From NCBI GenBank assembly GCA_963737705.1, contig CAVTTP010000006.1, positions 806,001-870,000 of the forward strand: a stretch of DNA of 64,000 nt, in the 5' to 3' direction. The stretch is from PALSA-607 sp963737705 (GTDB taxonomy: Bacteria > Actinomycetota > Actinomycetes > Acidothermales > Acidothermaceae). Position 1 is the first letter of the stretch; each line of letters opens with the position of its first letter. This document shows, piece after piece, positions 32,780 to 41,694 of the stretch. The notes beneath the pieces are model-generated. The model saw only the letters and a program-made list of their open reading frames with translations, had not been told where the DNA came from and made no database searches. Both the position numbers and the translations under genes were made by a program.

Positions 32780-33627
32780 GACCGTGCGTGCTTCGGTGCA
32801 AACGTCGGGGTTGGACCGCGCCGTTGTTTGGCTGAAGCGCGAGACGCGGAATGCTTAGGGACAAACGGGTCCGGGGTTCGGCGGCGCGCAATCAGCATCA
32901 TTGCTGCGATTGCCACGACGAGCGCTGCCAAGACGGCGAGCAAGATCTTGCCGACGATGGAGCCGCCAGGACTCTTAGTGAACTGCTCACCTAAGACGGC
33001 AGTAGGAGGCGTGCTACCGGACGTCGAGGGGCTCGCGTTCGCGATTGCCGACGCGCTCGTACGGTTCGGTGCGAGGACAGCGAAGTCAGGGTCCGCGGAA
33101 AGGCTTACGGTGACGCTGCCATCTGTGAAGACGGCGTCTTGCAGAGTCGCCGCGGTCGACAGGCTGGTGAACTCGACGAGCAGGTCGCCCCCGCCGATCC
33201 CGGAGCCGGTAATCGTCAAACTGAGCGGGTGAATGAATTGCCCGGTGATTGGCGTGCCGGTCGCGTCATCGATGCTGATGCCGACGCCGGCGATTGCCGT
33301 GTAGCCGCCGAATCCGAGTTGGGCGAGTACCGCGTTGATACCACTGAGATCCGGCGCCGTTATGACAGCTTGAGTCGGCTGGCTGAACCCGCCACCCGGA
33401 ACAGTCAGCTCTGCCTCGCCGCCGGGCACGTTGGCACTCACTGTGCCGCCGGTCGCACCGAAGGCGTGCGTCGTGACAATGCTGCTGAACCCACCAGGCG
33501 CAGCTCCCGGGCCGGCAATTCCTGGGCCATAGCCACCGCCAGCTGCGTGAGCCGCGGAGCCGCCGAACAGGCTGATGCTTGCGAACAACGCCACGACAAG
33601 CATGACGACGCTACGCGTGATTCGCAC
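32776..33627 (-). CDS. Secreted protein with C-terminal membrane anchor
   Basis: The 283-aa protein has a signal peptide (MLVVALFASISLFGGSAAHA), a Gly/Pro-rich start and a beta-rich domain (GGTVSANVPGGEAELTVPGG, PLSLTITGSGIG). A Ser/Thr linker, a transmembrane helix (ILLAVLAALVVAIAAMMLI) and a basic tail (ARRRTPDPF) follow. GTG 33627 is chosen because GGGGGA lies five bases upstream. Co-translation with the glycosyltransferase suggests it may be its substrate or partner, which is an inference. Confidence 0.75.
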   Translation of the reverse strand: MRITRSVVMLVVALFASISLFGGSAAHAAGGGYGPGIAGPGAAPGGFSSIVTTHAFGATGGTVSANVPGGEAELTVPGGGFSQPTQAVITAPDLSGINAVLAQLGFGGYTAIAGVGISIDDATGTPITGQFIHPLSLTITGSGIGGGDLLVEFTSLSTAATLQDAVFTDGSVTVSLSADPDFAVLAPNRTSASAIANASPSTSGSTPPTAVLGEQFTKSPGGSIVGKILLAVLAALVVAIAAMMLIARRRTPDPFVPKHSASRASAKQRRGPTPTFAPKHARS

Positions 33628-33872
33628 GATTCCCCCAGCCCCCCGAACCAAAGCTCGAACCTCATGTTTGCGCCGCGGCGGCCATCGCGCTGCCAAAGTC
33701 GAACTAGAGACCCGAATGGCCTAACCCGAAGTCGCCGCTACGTTGGGCGAAATACGACAGAGCACCGTTGACGGCCGAAAACGTAGCTGGCAGCGGGAAA
33801 TTCGACGGAAAGCGCAGCGAACACCCGCAAGCACGCACCGAATGAATGCGTTGGCCGGTAACGTAGCCCCCC

Positions 33873-34835
33873 GTGACTGCTGTAGCGCAGATGACTGGCG
33901 GGTCTGGCGCTCCGGCGCGATTTAGGCACGAGGCGCTGCTCTACACCGACACCGAGACCTTTCTGGCCGGTGTGCTGCCGTTCCTGCGCGACGGTCTGCG
34001 GCGCGACGAGGACATCTACGTCGTTGTCGACGAGCACACGATCGACGTCATCCGTCGTGAACTCGGGCGTGCCGCCGACCGCATCGTTTTTGATGACATG
34101 GCTCAGGTGGGCGCCAACCCCGCGCGCGTCATCTCGGCCTGGAAAGACTTCGTCGCGCATCGCCGTCCTCGCGCGCCGATCCGCGGAATCGGTGAGCCCA
34201 TTTGGGGGTCGCGCACGCCTGCGGAAGTCGTCGAATACCAACGTCACGAGGCCTTGCTGAATATCGCGTTCGAGACGACAGAGGAATTTCGGCTGCTCTG
34301 CCTGTACGACGCCGCAACGCTCGACGCGGCAGTGTTGGCAGAAGCGCGCCATACGCACCCGATCATCGTCGAAGCTGACGCCGCACGCGTGAGCGCGACG
34401 TTCGGAACGTCTCGACTGTCAGCCAGGCGCTTTGAGGATCCGCTGTCCGAGCCGGCAGATGTTCCCCACATCTTCGCGTTCGCTGACGAGCAGTTGCATG
34501 CGGTGCGTGCGCTCGCTCGCGGCGTCGCGGCCGGGCACGGGCTGGCTGCCGACCGCGTCACAGACCTCGTGCTCGCGGTGAATGAGATCGCGACCAACAG
34601 CATCAGACACGGCGGCGGCGCTGGCGTCCTTCGGATGTGGGTGGACAACGGCTCGCTGATATCCGAGGTCGCCGACTCAGGTGTTATCGACGAGCCACTC
34701 CTTGGCCGCGTGCGTCCCGAACCTGATCAAGAGGGTGGCCATGGGGTGTGGCTGGCCACTCAGCTGTGCGATCTGATCCAGATCCGCACCTACGACACCG
34801 GAAGCGTCGTCCGGCTGCACATGTTCTTGCCGTAG
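33873..34835 (+). CDS. MEDS-domain sensor with HATPase (RsbW/RsbA-like anti-sigma factor)
   Basis: The 320-aa protein starts with a MEDS (DcmR-like) sensory domain (RHEALLYTDTETFLAGVLPFL, DDMAQVGANPARVI, GEPIWGSRTPAEVVEYQRHEALLN). It ends with a GHKL ATPase of the RsbW group: N box LAVNEIATNSIRHGGG and G box EGGHGVWLATQLCD. Proteins of this layout bind or phosphorylate anti-sigma antagonists. The SpoIIE phosphatases 2.5-6 kb downstream suggest a shared partner-switching circuit. Start at GTG 33873; an ATG 18 bases later is possible. Confidence 0.8.
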   Translation: MTAVAQMTGGSGAPARFRHEALLYTDTETFLAGVLPFLRDGLRRDEDIYVVVDEHTIDVIRRELGRAADRIVFDDMAQVGANPARVISAWKDFVAHRRPRAPIRGIGEPIWGSRTPAEVVEYQRHEALLNIAFETTEEFRLLCLYDAATLDAAVLAEARHTHPIIVEADAARVSATFGTSRLSARRFEDPLSEPADVPHIFAFADEQLHAVRALARGVAAGHGLAADRVTDLVLAVNEIATNSIRHGGGAGVLRMWVDNGSLISEVADSGVIDEPLLGRVRPEPDQEGGHGVWLATQLCDLIQIRTYDTGSVVRLHMFLP

Positions 34836-34861
34836 GGCCTGATTGAACGAGAACTAGTGGA

Positions 34862-34889
34862 AGGCGCCGCCGCCCAACCGCCGGCGCCT
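34862..34889. terminator. Bidirectional hairpin between convergent genes
   Basis: AGGCGCCG (34862-34869) pairs with CGGCGCCT (34882-34889) over a 12-nt loop. It lies between the stops of the MEDS sensor gene and the DUF6582-like gene. It has no U-run, so it may act as a structured 3' end rather than a strict intrinsic terminator. Confidence 0.55.
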
Positions 34890-34915
34890 CCCACCCTTCG
34901 CAGCGAAGCGTTCCG

Positions 34916-35128
34916 CTATGTCTTCTTCTTGCCGATCGACGGGAAGCGCCGCTTCACGGCCGCGCGGACCTTCTTCTTCTCCGCCGGCGTGCCGTTTTGC
35001 GCTACGCGTGCGAGCGCGTTCCGAGCGTGGGCCTTGTCAGGGATCGGGTACTTGCGCTTGCCCGGAAGTGCGAACGACTTCTTGCTCAGCTTCTTGCGTT
35101 CCTTGGTGCTGCTCAGATCCTTCGCCAT
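34916..35128 (-). CDS. Small basic DUF6582-like protein
   Basis: The 70-aa Lys/Arg-rich protein has the pattern KLSKKSFALPGKRKYPIPDKAHARNALARVAQNGTPAEKKKVRAAVKRRFP. This is a conserved small family seen in actinobacteria and their phages, with a fixed FALPGKRxYPIxDxAHAxNALARV core. It is cytosolic and may bind nucleic acid, but no function is known. The ATG follows a GGAGGG/AGGTCGG region. Confidence 0.75.
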   Translation of the reverse strand: MAKDLSSTKERKKLSKKSFALPGKRKYPIPDKAHARNALARVAQNGTPAEKKKVRAAVKRRFPSIGKKKT

Positions 35129-35295
35129 TTCCGACCTACCCTCCCGCGGATCGCCCCTTCAGGACCGCGCAATACCCGAGCACCCCGCCGTCCAAACCGA
35201 CGCTCTTGGCGGGGTCAACGCAAGGGAAAGTCGCAGGTGAGAAACGGCCGGAAGCGGGTAATCCGTCGCCAACAGCTCACAAGGGAGTGGGACAG

Positions 35296-36816
35296 ATGGC
35301 TACGACGCACTCGCCCGCGACGCAATCATCCGGCAGCATCCGCAGCCTGATTCCGGCTCGGATCGATCGCCTCACGTGGTCCAAGTTTCACACTCGGATG
35401 ATCATCGCGCTCGGCGTTGCATGGATTCTCGACGGCCTCGAGATCACCATCGCCGCGAACGTCGGTCCATTGCTCGGCAACAAGGACACGCTGCATCTGT
35501 CGTCAGGAGCGATCGGCGACATCGCGACGTGGTACCTCATCGGCGAGGTCCTTGGCGCGCTGCTGTTCGGGCATCTGTCGGACAAGCTCGGCCGGCGAAA
35601 CCTGTTCAGCATCACCCTTGGGGTGTATCTCATAGGTAGCGCGCTCACCGCAGCGACGGCCGGCCACGGCATTGGTTGGGTCGTGTTTCTCTACGGCACC
35701 CGCGTTGTTGCGGGCATGGGTATTGGTGGCGAATACGCCGCGATCAACTCTGCGATCGACGAGATGATGCCGGCGCGCTACCGCGGTCACGTAGACATCG
35801 CCGTTAATGGCACCTACTGGGCGGGTTCGATCATCGGCACGCTCGGCACGCTCGCAGTGCTGAACCACCTTTCGGCAAGCGTGGCGTGGCGGCTCGCGTT
35901 CCTCGTCGGCCCGGTGCTGGCGTTCGTCATCATCTTCGTGCGGCGCAACCTGCCGGAGAGTCCACGCTGGCTCGTCATGCACGGTCGCCAGGACGAAGCT
36001 GAGCAGTCGATGAAGCGCATCGAGCAGATGACGCAGGACGGCGGCGGCACCCTTGAGGCGGTCGACGAGTCTAAGGCGATCGAGATCAATCCAACGAACA
36101 ACATCGGTTTCATCCGCCTGCTCATCATGCTTTTCACTGAGTACCGGTCACGCGCAATCCTTGGTGCGACGCTGATGATTACGCAGTCATTCCTGTACAA
36201 CGCCATCTTCTTCACCTACACGCTCGTGCTCGTGAAGGTCTATGGCGTCAACGAGAAGTCAGCGCCGTGGTATCTACTCGCTTTCGCTGCGGGCAACCTT
36301 TTGGGTCCGCTGACGATTGGCCGCCTGTTCGACACGATTGGCCGCCGCGTCATGATCTCCAGCACGTACATCATCTCTGGCGTTTTGCTCGCGGTGAGTG
36401 CTGTTCTCTTCCGCGCTGGCGATCTCAATGCGACGACTCAAGCAATCTGGTGGTCAGTCATTTTCTTCTTCGCCTCCGCTGGTGCGAGCGCGGCGTACCT
36501 AACGGTGAGTGAAATCTTCCCGCTCGAAGTCAGGGCGAAGGCCATCGCCATCTTCTTTGCGATCGCGCAGTGCTTTGGCTCGCTCGGCCCACACATCTAC
36601 GGACACCTGATTGGTGACGGACACGACCACGGCAAGCTCTTCCTCGGTTACATGCTCGCCGCCGTCATCATGGTTATTGGCGGGGTGGTCGAGATCTTCC
36701 TCGGGGTCGCGGCCGAAGGGCAGTCCCTCGAAGACGTCGCGACACCGCTGTCGGCCGTTCGCCGGATTCCCGAGTTCGGCAGCGGGTACGGCGCGCCGAA
36801 GCGCGACGCCCACTGA
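35296..36816 (+). CDS. MFS transporter, sugar-porter-like
   Basis: The 506-aa protein has 12 membrane helices. MFS signatures are GHLSDKLGRRNLF after TM2, RVVAGMGIGGEYAAINSAIDEM in TM4, and a RNLPESPRWLVMHG segment that starts the central loop as in the sugar/inorganic phosphate porter group. The second-half motif is GRLFDTIGRR. The substrate is unknown. The ATG at 35296 has GGGAG eight bases upstream; the longer open frame upstream overlaps the DUF6582-like gene and is not credible. The next gene follows 17 bp later. Confidence 0.8.
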   Translation: MATTHSPATQSSGSIRSLIPARIDRLTWSKFHTRMIIALGVAWILDGLEITIAANVGPLLGNKDTLHLSSGAIGDIATWYLIGEVLGALLFGHLSDKLGRRNLFSITLGVYLIGSALTAATAGHGIGWVVFLYGTRVVAGMGIGGEYAAINSAIDEMMPARYRGHVDIAVNGTYWAGSIIGTLGTLAVLNHLSASVAWRLAFLVGPVLAFVIIFVRRNLPESPRWLVMHGRQDEAEQSMKRIEQMTQDGGGTLEAVDESKAIEINPTNNIGFIRLLIMLFTEYRSRAILGATLMITQSFLYNAIFFTYTLVLVKVYGVNEKSAPWYLLAFAAGNLLGPLTIGRLFDTIGRRVMISSTYIISGVLLAVSAVLFRAGDLNATTQAIWWSVIFFFASAGASAAYLTVSEIFPLEVRAKAIAIFFAIAQCFGSLGPHIYGHLIGDGHDHGKLFLGYMLAAVIMVIGGVVEIFLGVAAEGQSLEDVATPLSAVRRIPEFGSGYGAPKRDAH

Positions 36817-36832
36817 AGAAGGAGAGAACGCA

Positions 36833-37156
36833 ATGCCGCGGTCATGGAGTGATAAGCGGGAGCGCCAGTACGAGCACATCAAGGAGAGTCTCGAAGATCG
36901 CGGTCGGTCTGAGGACACCGCCGAGGAGATCGCGGCGCGAACGGTCAACAAGGAACGTGCGCGGGCCGGCGAATCCAGGACCGCGAGTCGCACCTCGACT
37001 GACGACATTTCCTCCGGACGCCGGGGTGGCTTGCGTTCTCACAGTGGCTCCGGCGGCCGCACCAAGGCGCAGCTCTACGGGGAGGCCCGTCGGATGAACG
37101 TCAAGGGCCGCTCGTCCATGACCAAGGCGCAGCTCGAACGGGCTGTCGACCGGTAG
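36833..37156 (+). CDS. Plasmid-stabilisation-like protein with Rho N-terminal-type motif
   Basis: The 107-aa protein begins MPRSWSDKRERQYEHIKESL and continues EEIAARTVNKERARAGESRTAS...GRRGGLRSHSG. It ends with a SAP/Rho-N-like helix pair (TKAQLYGEARRMNVKGRSSMTKAQLERAV). This family is widespread in actinobacteria and often labelled plasmid stabilisation protein without direct proof. AAGGAGAG lies before the ATG. Confidence 0.75.
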   Translation: MPRSWSDKRERQYEHIKESLEDRGRSEDTAEEIAARTVNKERARAGESRTASRTSTDDISSGRRGGLRSHSGSGGRTKAQLYGEARRMNVKGRSSMTKAQLERAVDR

Positions 37157-37304
37157 TTTGCCGGCTGCGCGCTCCGGCCTGGCTTCCGCCGCAGAGATCT
37201 CCCATCCTGTTGGACTTCCCACTACTTGCCACCTAGGCTGTCCGGCGTTTCAGCCAGTACGCGCACCTCCCGGACCCTGGGTAACGAGCACTGGAGAGCA
37301 CTAC

Positions 37305-38987
37305 ATGGTGAGCCCGTCTCGCCTGCCGCATGGCGTACGCGGTGCTTTCCCACGCAGATTCATGAGCGTGGGACGACTCGGCATTGCCGTAGCGCTGATT
37401 GGGCTTCTCGTCACCGGGTCGCTTGCCTGGACGGCGCGGGGCCTCAATCGCAGCAATGAGCGTCGGCTCCTGCAGGTTCAGACCGCCCAAGCCGGAGCGC
37501 TGATCTCCTCATCGATCCTCGGTATCGAAGCGCCCCTCGCTACGGCGCTGCAGATTGAGACTGTGACCGGCGGCGACACGGGTCAGTTCGCGACATTCAT
37601 GGCCGCCTCCGTTGGGTCGGCGAAGCTCTTCGTTTCAGCGTCGGTGTGGCAGGTTGCGGGTTCGGGCACGCACCTGATCACTTCGGTCGGGGAGCCGCCG
37701 ACGCTCGAAACGACAGCAGTGCAGGCTCTCGTAGCAAAAGCGCTGCACAGCACCACGTTTGTGGTCACCGGGATCCCGGCGAACTCACCGCAAGTGATTG
37801 GCTTCGCTTTGGCGAACTCGGCCAAACCGAACTACGTCATCGTCGCCGAGCGAGCCATCCCGGCGAACCGCAAGGTTGCCGTCGAGAGCAACTCGGCGTT
37901 CTCCGACCTGAAGTACGCGACCTACCTGGGTGCGACCACGAACACGGCGCAGCTGACGACAACGGACGTCTCGCCAAGCAAGTTGCCGCTCAAAGGAGCT
38001 GCGCGGGTCGTCGTCCCGTTTGGCGATACATCAGTCACCCTCGTTGCCGCACCGCTGGGACAGCTCGGTGGATCGCTAGGCGCGAACCTGCCATGGATAG
38101 TGCTCGCGGTCGGCGTTCTGCTCACCATCGCCGCGGCATTCGTCGCCGTGCAGTTGGCTCGACGGCGCAGAGAAGCAGAGCGAAGCTCTGAGACCATCAG
38201 CGGTCTCTACAGCGACCTCGATCGTCTCTACGCGGAACAGCGAACCATCGCCGTGACGTTGCAACGCGCCCTGCTGCCTCGACGAATTCCGTCCATCGAC
38301 AACCTCGAGATCGCATCTCGCTATGTGGCCGGTGCCGACGGCGTCGATGTCGGCGGCGACTGGTACAGCCTCGTGCAGATTGACGATCAACGCTTTGGTT
38401 TCGTCGTCGGAGATGTTTCGGGCCGCGGTGTCGGAGCGGCCACGATCATGGCGCAACTTCGCTACACCGTGCGGGCTTATCTGATGGAGGGCCACGGGCC
38501 GGGTGCCGTCCTTGAAATGTGCTCTCGTCAGCTCGACATAGACGTCGATGGGCACTTTGCGACCGTGCTTGTCGGAGTCGGAGATCTCGGGTCGCGCGAG
38601 ATCACGTTGGCCAATGCCGGTCACATGAACCCGCTGTTGGTAACTGGCGATGAAACGAGCTTCGTCGAGACGACAGTCGGGCCGCCGGTGGGCATCGGGC
38701 CCTCTGCGTATGCGGAGACGACAGTTGCCATGGCGCCAGGGTCGACTCTCCTTGCCTTCACCGACGGGTTGATCGAGCGACGAGGCGAAGACATCGATCG
38801 TGGCTTCGAGCGGTTGGCGGATGCCGCGACCGACCTCGGCCCGACGCTCGAGGGCGTTCTTTCACGGTTGCTCACCACAGTCGCGGAGGAGGCCGCCGGA
38901 GACGACATCGCGATCCTGGCGTTCCGCTGGGTCGACGCCCAGTCGCCTGAGTCGGTTTCTATTTCCGCCAGCGGATCGCGAGTATGA
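37305..38987 (+). CDS. Membrane-bound SpoIIE/RsbU-type PP2C phosphatase
   Basis: The 560-aa protein has a TM helix at about residues 22-42, a ~220-residue extracytoplasmic CHASE-like sensor (AERAIPANRKVAVESNSAFSDLKYATYLG), and a second TM at about 262-285. A cytosolic PP2C domain follows, with the metal site in GADGVDVGGDWY, VVGDVSGRGVGAA, NAGHMNPLL and AFTDGLIERR. It should dephosphorylate an anti-sigma antagonist. ATG 37305 follows GGAG with nine bases of spacing. Its 3' end overlaps the convergent paralogue by 29 bp. Confidence 0.85.
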   Translation: MVSPSRLPHGVRGAFPRRFMSVGRLGIAVALIGLLVTGSLAWTARGLNRSNERRLLQVQTAQAGALISSSILGIEAPLATALQIETVTGGDTGQFATFMAASVGSAKLFVSASVWQVAGSGTHLITSVGEPPTLETTAVQALVAKALHSTTFVVTGIPANSPQVIGFALANSAKPNYVIVAERAIPANRKVAVESNSAFSDLKYATYLGATTNTAQLTTTDVSPSKLPLKGAARVVVPFGDTSVTLVAAPLGQLGGSLGANLPWIVLAVGVLLTIAAAFVAVQLARRRREAERSSETISGLYSDLDRLYAEQRTIAVTLQRALLPRRIPSIDNLEIASRYVAGADGVDVGGDWYSLVQIDDQRFGFVVGDVSGRGVGAATIMAQLRYTVRAYLMEGHGPGAVLEMCSRQLDIDVDGHFATVLVGVGDLGSREITLANAGHMNPLLVTGDETSFVETTVGPPVGIGPSAYAETTVAMAPGSTLLAFTDGLIERRGEDIDRGFERLADAATDLGPTLEGVLSRLLTTVAEEAAGDDIAILAFRWVDAQSPESVSISASGSRV

Positions 38988-40527
38988 CGGTGTCATCGGG
39001 AGCGTCCGCGACGATGAGTGCATTCACGAGTCCGTCGACGAAGTCCGCAAGCGACTCGCTCTGACCGGTTGCTGCGGTGCGAAGGCGTTCGAGTCCGACG
39101 TCGATCGATTCGTCGTCCTTGCGTTCGATCAAGCCGTCGGTGAACGCGATCAGCGTCGCATTGGGCGGGACGTCGAAGGTAACGGTCGTCAGATTGGCGA
39201 GCGGCGCCACACCGACGGGCGGCGCGGCAGGGCCGACGACGAACTCGGGAACTCCATTGCGTATGACGAGTGGCATGAAGTGACCGGCCGATACCAACGT
39301 CACTCGGTGGCGACCGACGTCGATCTCGCCGGCCAAGACGGTGGCGAACTGTTGGTCGGATTCGACGTCGAGGAGCGCACTCAGTTTCACGAGCACCGTG
39401 GCGACGTCGTCGCCCTGCGCCGTGTAGGCCCGGATCGCGTAGCGCAAGGACGCCATCGTCGTCGCGGCCTGTAGTCCACGACCCGAGACGTCACCCACGA
39501 AGAACACGCAGCGGTCGTTGCCGGTCGGGATGACGTCGTACCAGTCGCCGCCGACCTCGATGTCGACGACGCCGGCGAGGTAGCGGGCGGCAATTTCCAC
39601 GCCCTCGATGTCTGGTACGCGGGGCAGCAGTGCGTGTTGCAGGTAGCCCGCGATGTTTTGTTGCTCGCGATACAGCCGGCCGTTGTCTCGAGCGAGACTC
39701 TCTGCGAACATCCGGCGGCGTAGCGCGTATTCGACCGCGGCACCACTGCCGAGGGCGAGCGCGAGTCCGACGCCCAGGACGATCCACTCCAGGGCAGCTG
39801 ACAAGCTGCCGCTGAGCTGCTCGCTGGACGCACCGACCATTGTGATGAAGGTGTCGCCAAAGGGCAGCGACGTCGACGAGGTGCGGCCCCGAATCGGGGT
39901 GCTGCCGGTCGCTTCGAGCAGGTCAGCAGCAACGGGCTTCGACCCGAGGTAGAGCGCGAACTTCAACTTCGCGAACGGCGAAGAAGCTGGAACCGCGACC
40001 CGCCGGTTGGCGGGGAGTGACGTCTCGCGGTACACCATGTATCCGCTCGTGTCCCCCGCTGGCATTTCTGCGTACCCCAGGCGCGGCGTCGTACCGGGCA
40101 GGATCCCGGTGACGAACAGTGACGCGCTCGGATGCACTGTCGCAAAGAACGCGCTGTCGAGGTGTTGGCTAACGAGTGAGAGCGGCGGCCCGACCGCGCT
40201 TATTTCTTGGGCGTGCCCGCTCGTGATCCGCCAGAGTGAGATCGAGCCGGCGTTGCCTGTCGACACCGTCCCCGCGGCAACGAAACGCTGGAAGGTGGTG
40301 GGGTTCCCGTTTGTATCAATTCCGACCTGCACCGCGTCGACGAGCTGCGACTGCACAACCGGCAACGCACTGGAGATGGCCGCTGCTGTTTGCTGCACTT
40401 GCTGGGCCAGCAAGCGGTCGTTGTTGTGGGTGTTGACCTCGTCGGTGACCCAGGCCAACCCGAGGGTCAGCACGACACCGATCCCCACCACCCCGGCACT
40501 GAGCGGACGCAACCGAAGGGCGAACAT
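38959..40527 (-). CDS. Membrane-bound SpoIIE/RsbU-type PP2C phosphatase (paralogue)
   Basis: The 522-aa protein has the same order as its neighbour: TM, CHASE-like sensor (YRETSLPANRRVAVPASSPFAKLKFALYLG), TM, and a PP2C domain with VDIEVGGDWYDV, FVGDVSGRGLQAA, SAGHFMPLV and AFTDGLIERK. The two are clear paralogues placed tail to tail. No start has a good Shine-Dalgarno; ATG 40527 is chosen and a GTG at 40554 is possible. Confidence 0.85.
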   Translation of the reverse strand: MFALRLRPLSAGVVGIGVVLTLGLAWVTDEVNTHNNDRLLAQQVQQTAAAISSALPVVQSQLVDAVQVGIDTNGNPTTFQRFVAAGTVSTGNAGSISLWRITSGHAQEISAVGPPLSLVSQHLDSAFFATVHPSASLFVTGILPGTTPRLGYAEMPAGDTSGYMVYRETSLPANRRVAVPASSPFAKLKFALYLGSKPVAADLLEATGSTPIRGRTSSTSLPFGDTFITMVGASSEQLSGSLSAALEWIVLGVGLALALGSGAAVEYALRRRMFAESLARDNGRLYREQQNIAGYLQHALLPRVPDIEGVEIAARYLAGVVDIEVGGDWYDVIPTGNDRCVFFVGDVSGRGLQAATTMASLRYAIRAYTAQGDDVATVLVKLSALLDVESDQQFATVLAGEIDVGRHRVTLVSAGHFMPLVIRNGVPEFVVGPAAPPVGVAPLANLTTVTFDVPPNATLIAFTDGLIERKDDESIDVGLERLRTAATGQSESLADFVDGLVNALIVADAPDDTVILAIRWRK

Positions 40528-40758
40528 TTGCGTGTGAGTCTGGCACACCGCCACTATTCGGAACAGCCTTAATCGAGCAGTCGGCGGCCCCTTCGGCGCG
40601 CGGGTTTGTCACGCGTGGGGTGTGGGCATGGGGTGTCCTGTAGTACGACGATCACGCACCGGAGGCGGCTTTGCGCGTCGAGCCGCTGTTGGCCTTACCA
40701 CGCGAAATTACGGCGGAGGTCATGATGACGACCGAGCATCAGGGGTGGGTGATGCACC

Positions 40759-41328
40759 GTGTGTCGACATGCCTCGCGCGAGCTGCCCCCTGAGCCGCGG
40801 TCGGCGAGTGTGGCCCGCGAGTTCTTGCGCGAATGCTTCACGGCGTGGGACCTCATGGAGTTGTACGACGACGCCGCGCTCGCACTGACCGAACTCGTCT
40901 CAAATGCCGTGCTGCACGCGGCGACGCCCTTGGTCGTGGCGATCAGCTGCGAGGGCGGCATGGTCGAAATCGCGGTGCACGACGGCAACCCCACCATGCC
41001 GGCGATCCGACCGCACCGGACCGACGTCGAGGGCGATATCAGGCAGGCGCTGGCCGCCGAAGCCGCAGCCGCAGCCCTCGAGCCGATTGACGAACGCGAT
41101 CCACGGGTTTACGTCGGCGACGCGGGCTCGATTGCCGGTGGCCGCGGCCTCCTCCTGGTCGATGCCCTCGCGGCGGAGTGGGGCGTGAGCCCACTAAGCG
41201 ACGGCAAGGCCGTGTGGGTGCGTACTCCGGTGCCGGTCGGCTGGCCGCACGCTGCCGGGTGCACGTGCGCCGACGACGAGCACTCCACCGTGCTGGGTTC
41301 GGGACGGACCGTCGTCAACCGCTGCTAG
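40759..41328 (+). CDS. RsbW-like ATP-binding anti-sigma factor/serine kinase
   Basis: The ~189-aa protein has the GHKL fold: N box ALTELVSNAVLHAATPL, a G1-like region VHDGNPTMP and AGGRGLLLVDALAAEWG, ending with a short Cys-containing tail. It probably binds an antagonist that the neighbouring phosphatases act on. The start is doubtful. The best ribosome-binding site (GGAGG) precedes ATG 40722/40725, whose frame stops near 40792, while the domain reads from GTG 40759. A one-base indel near 40778 would join them. Confidence 0.75.
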   Translation: MCRHASRELPPEPRSASVAREFLRECFTAWDLMELYDDAALALTELVSNAVLHAATPLVVAISCEGGMVEIAVHDGNPTMPAIRPHRTDVEGDIRQALAAEAAAAALEPIDERDPRVYVGDAGSIAGGRGLLLVDALAAEWGVSPLSDGKAVWVRTPVPVGWPHAAGCTCADDEHSTVLGSGRTVVNRC

Positions 41329-41424
41329 CCCACCCGCCGTCCCCGCCGTACTATTTTGTTGTTTGGGCCAGTACGCGCGCGCCTCCGGTCTTTCTGGGTG
41401 GCGGCTTCTGGAGGTTGTTGTCCT

Positions 41425-41694
41425 ATGACCGCATCTGCTGTGCCACCAACCTCCGCCACGCCTCTCTCACAGCTGTTCGACGAATGGCAGCGCGCCGGCG
41501 CTGCGCTACGGATAGCTGAATCGCACGGGGCCAGCGACGACGAGGTGCTGCCGCTAGCCGAGGACGTGCTACGTGCCCGGGTCGCAGTGCTGCGCGACCG
41601 GATTGCGGCCGGGTGGCAGCCGTCCGACGAGGTTATGCGCGAGCTCGAGGTCGACACCCAACTGGTGCGCGAAGCCGACGCACGAGGAACGTGA
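41425..41694 (+). CDS. Small helical protein coupled to DNA ligase
   Basis: The 89-aa protein contains LFDEWQRAGAALRIAESHGASDDEVLPLAEDVLRARVAVLRDRIAAGWQP. GGAGG lies nine bases before ATG 41425. Its TGA overlaps the GTG of the ligase gene, so it is probably co-translated with it. It has a paralogue inside the integrative element (24213-24479). The function is unknown. Confidence 0.7.
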   Translation: MTASAVPPTSATPLSQLFDEWQRAGAALRIAESHGASDDEVLPLAEDVLRARVAVLRDRIAAGWQPSDEVMRELEVDTQLVREADARGT

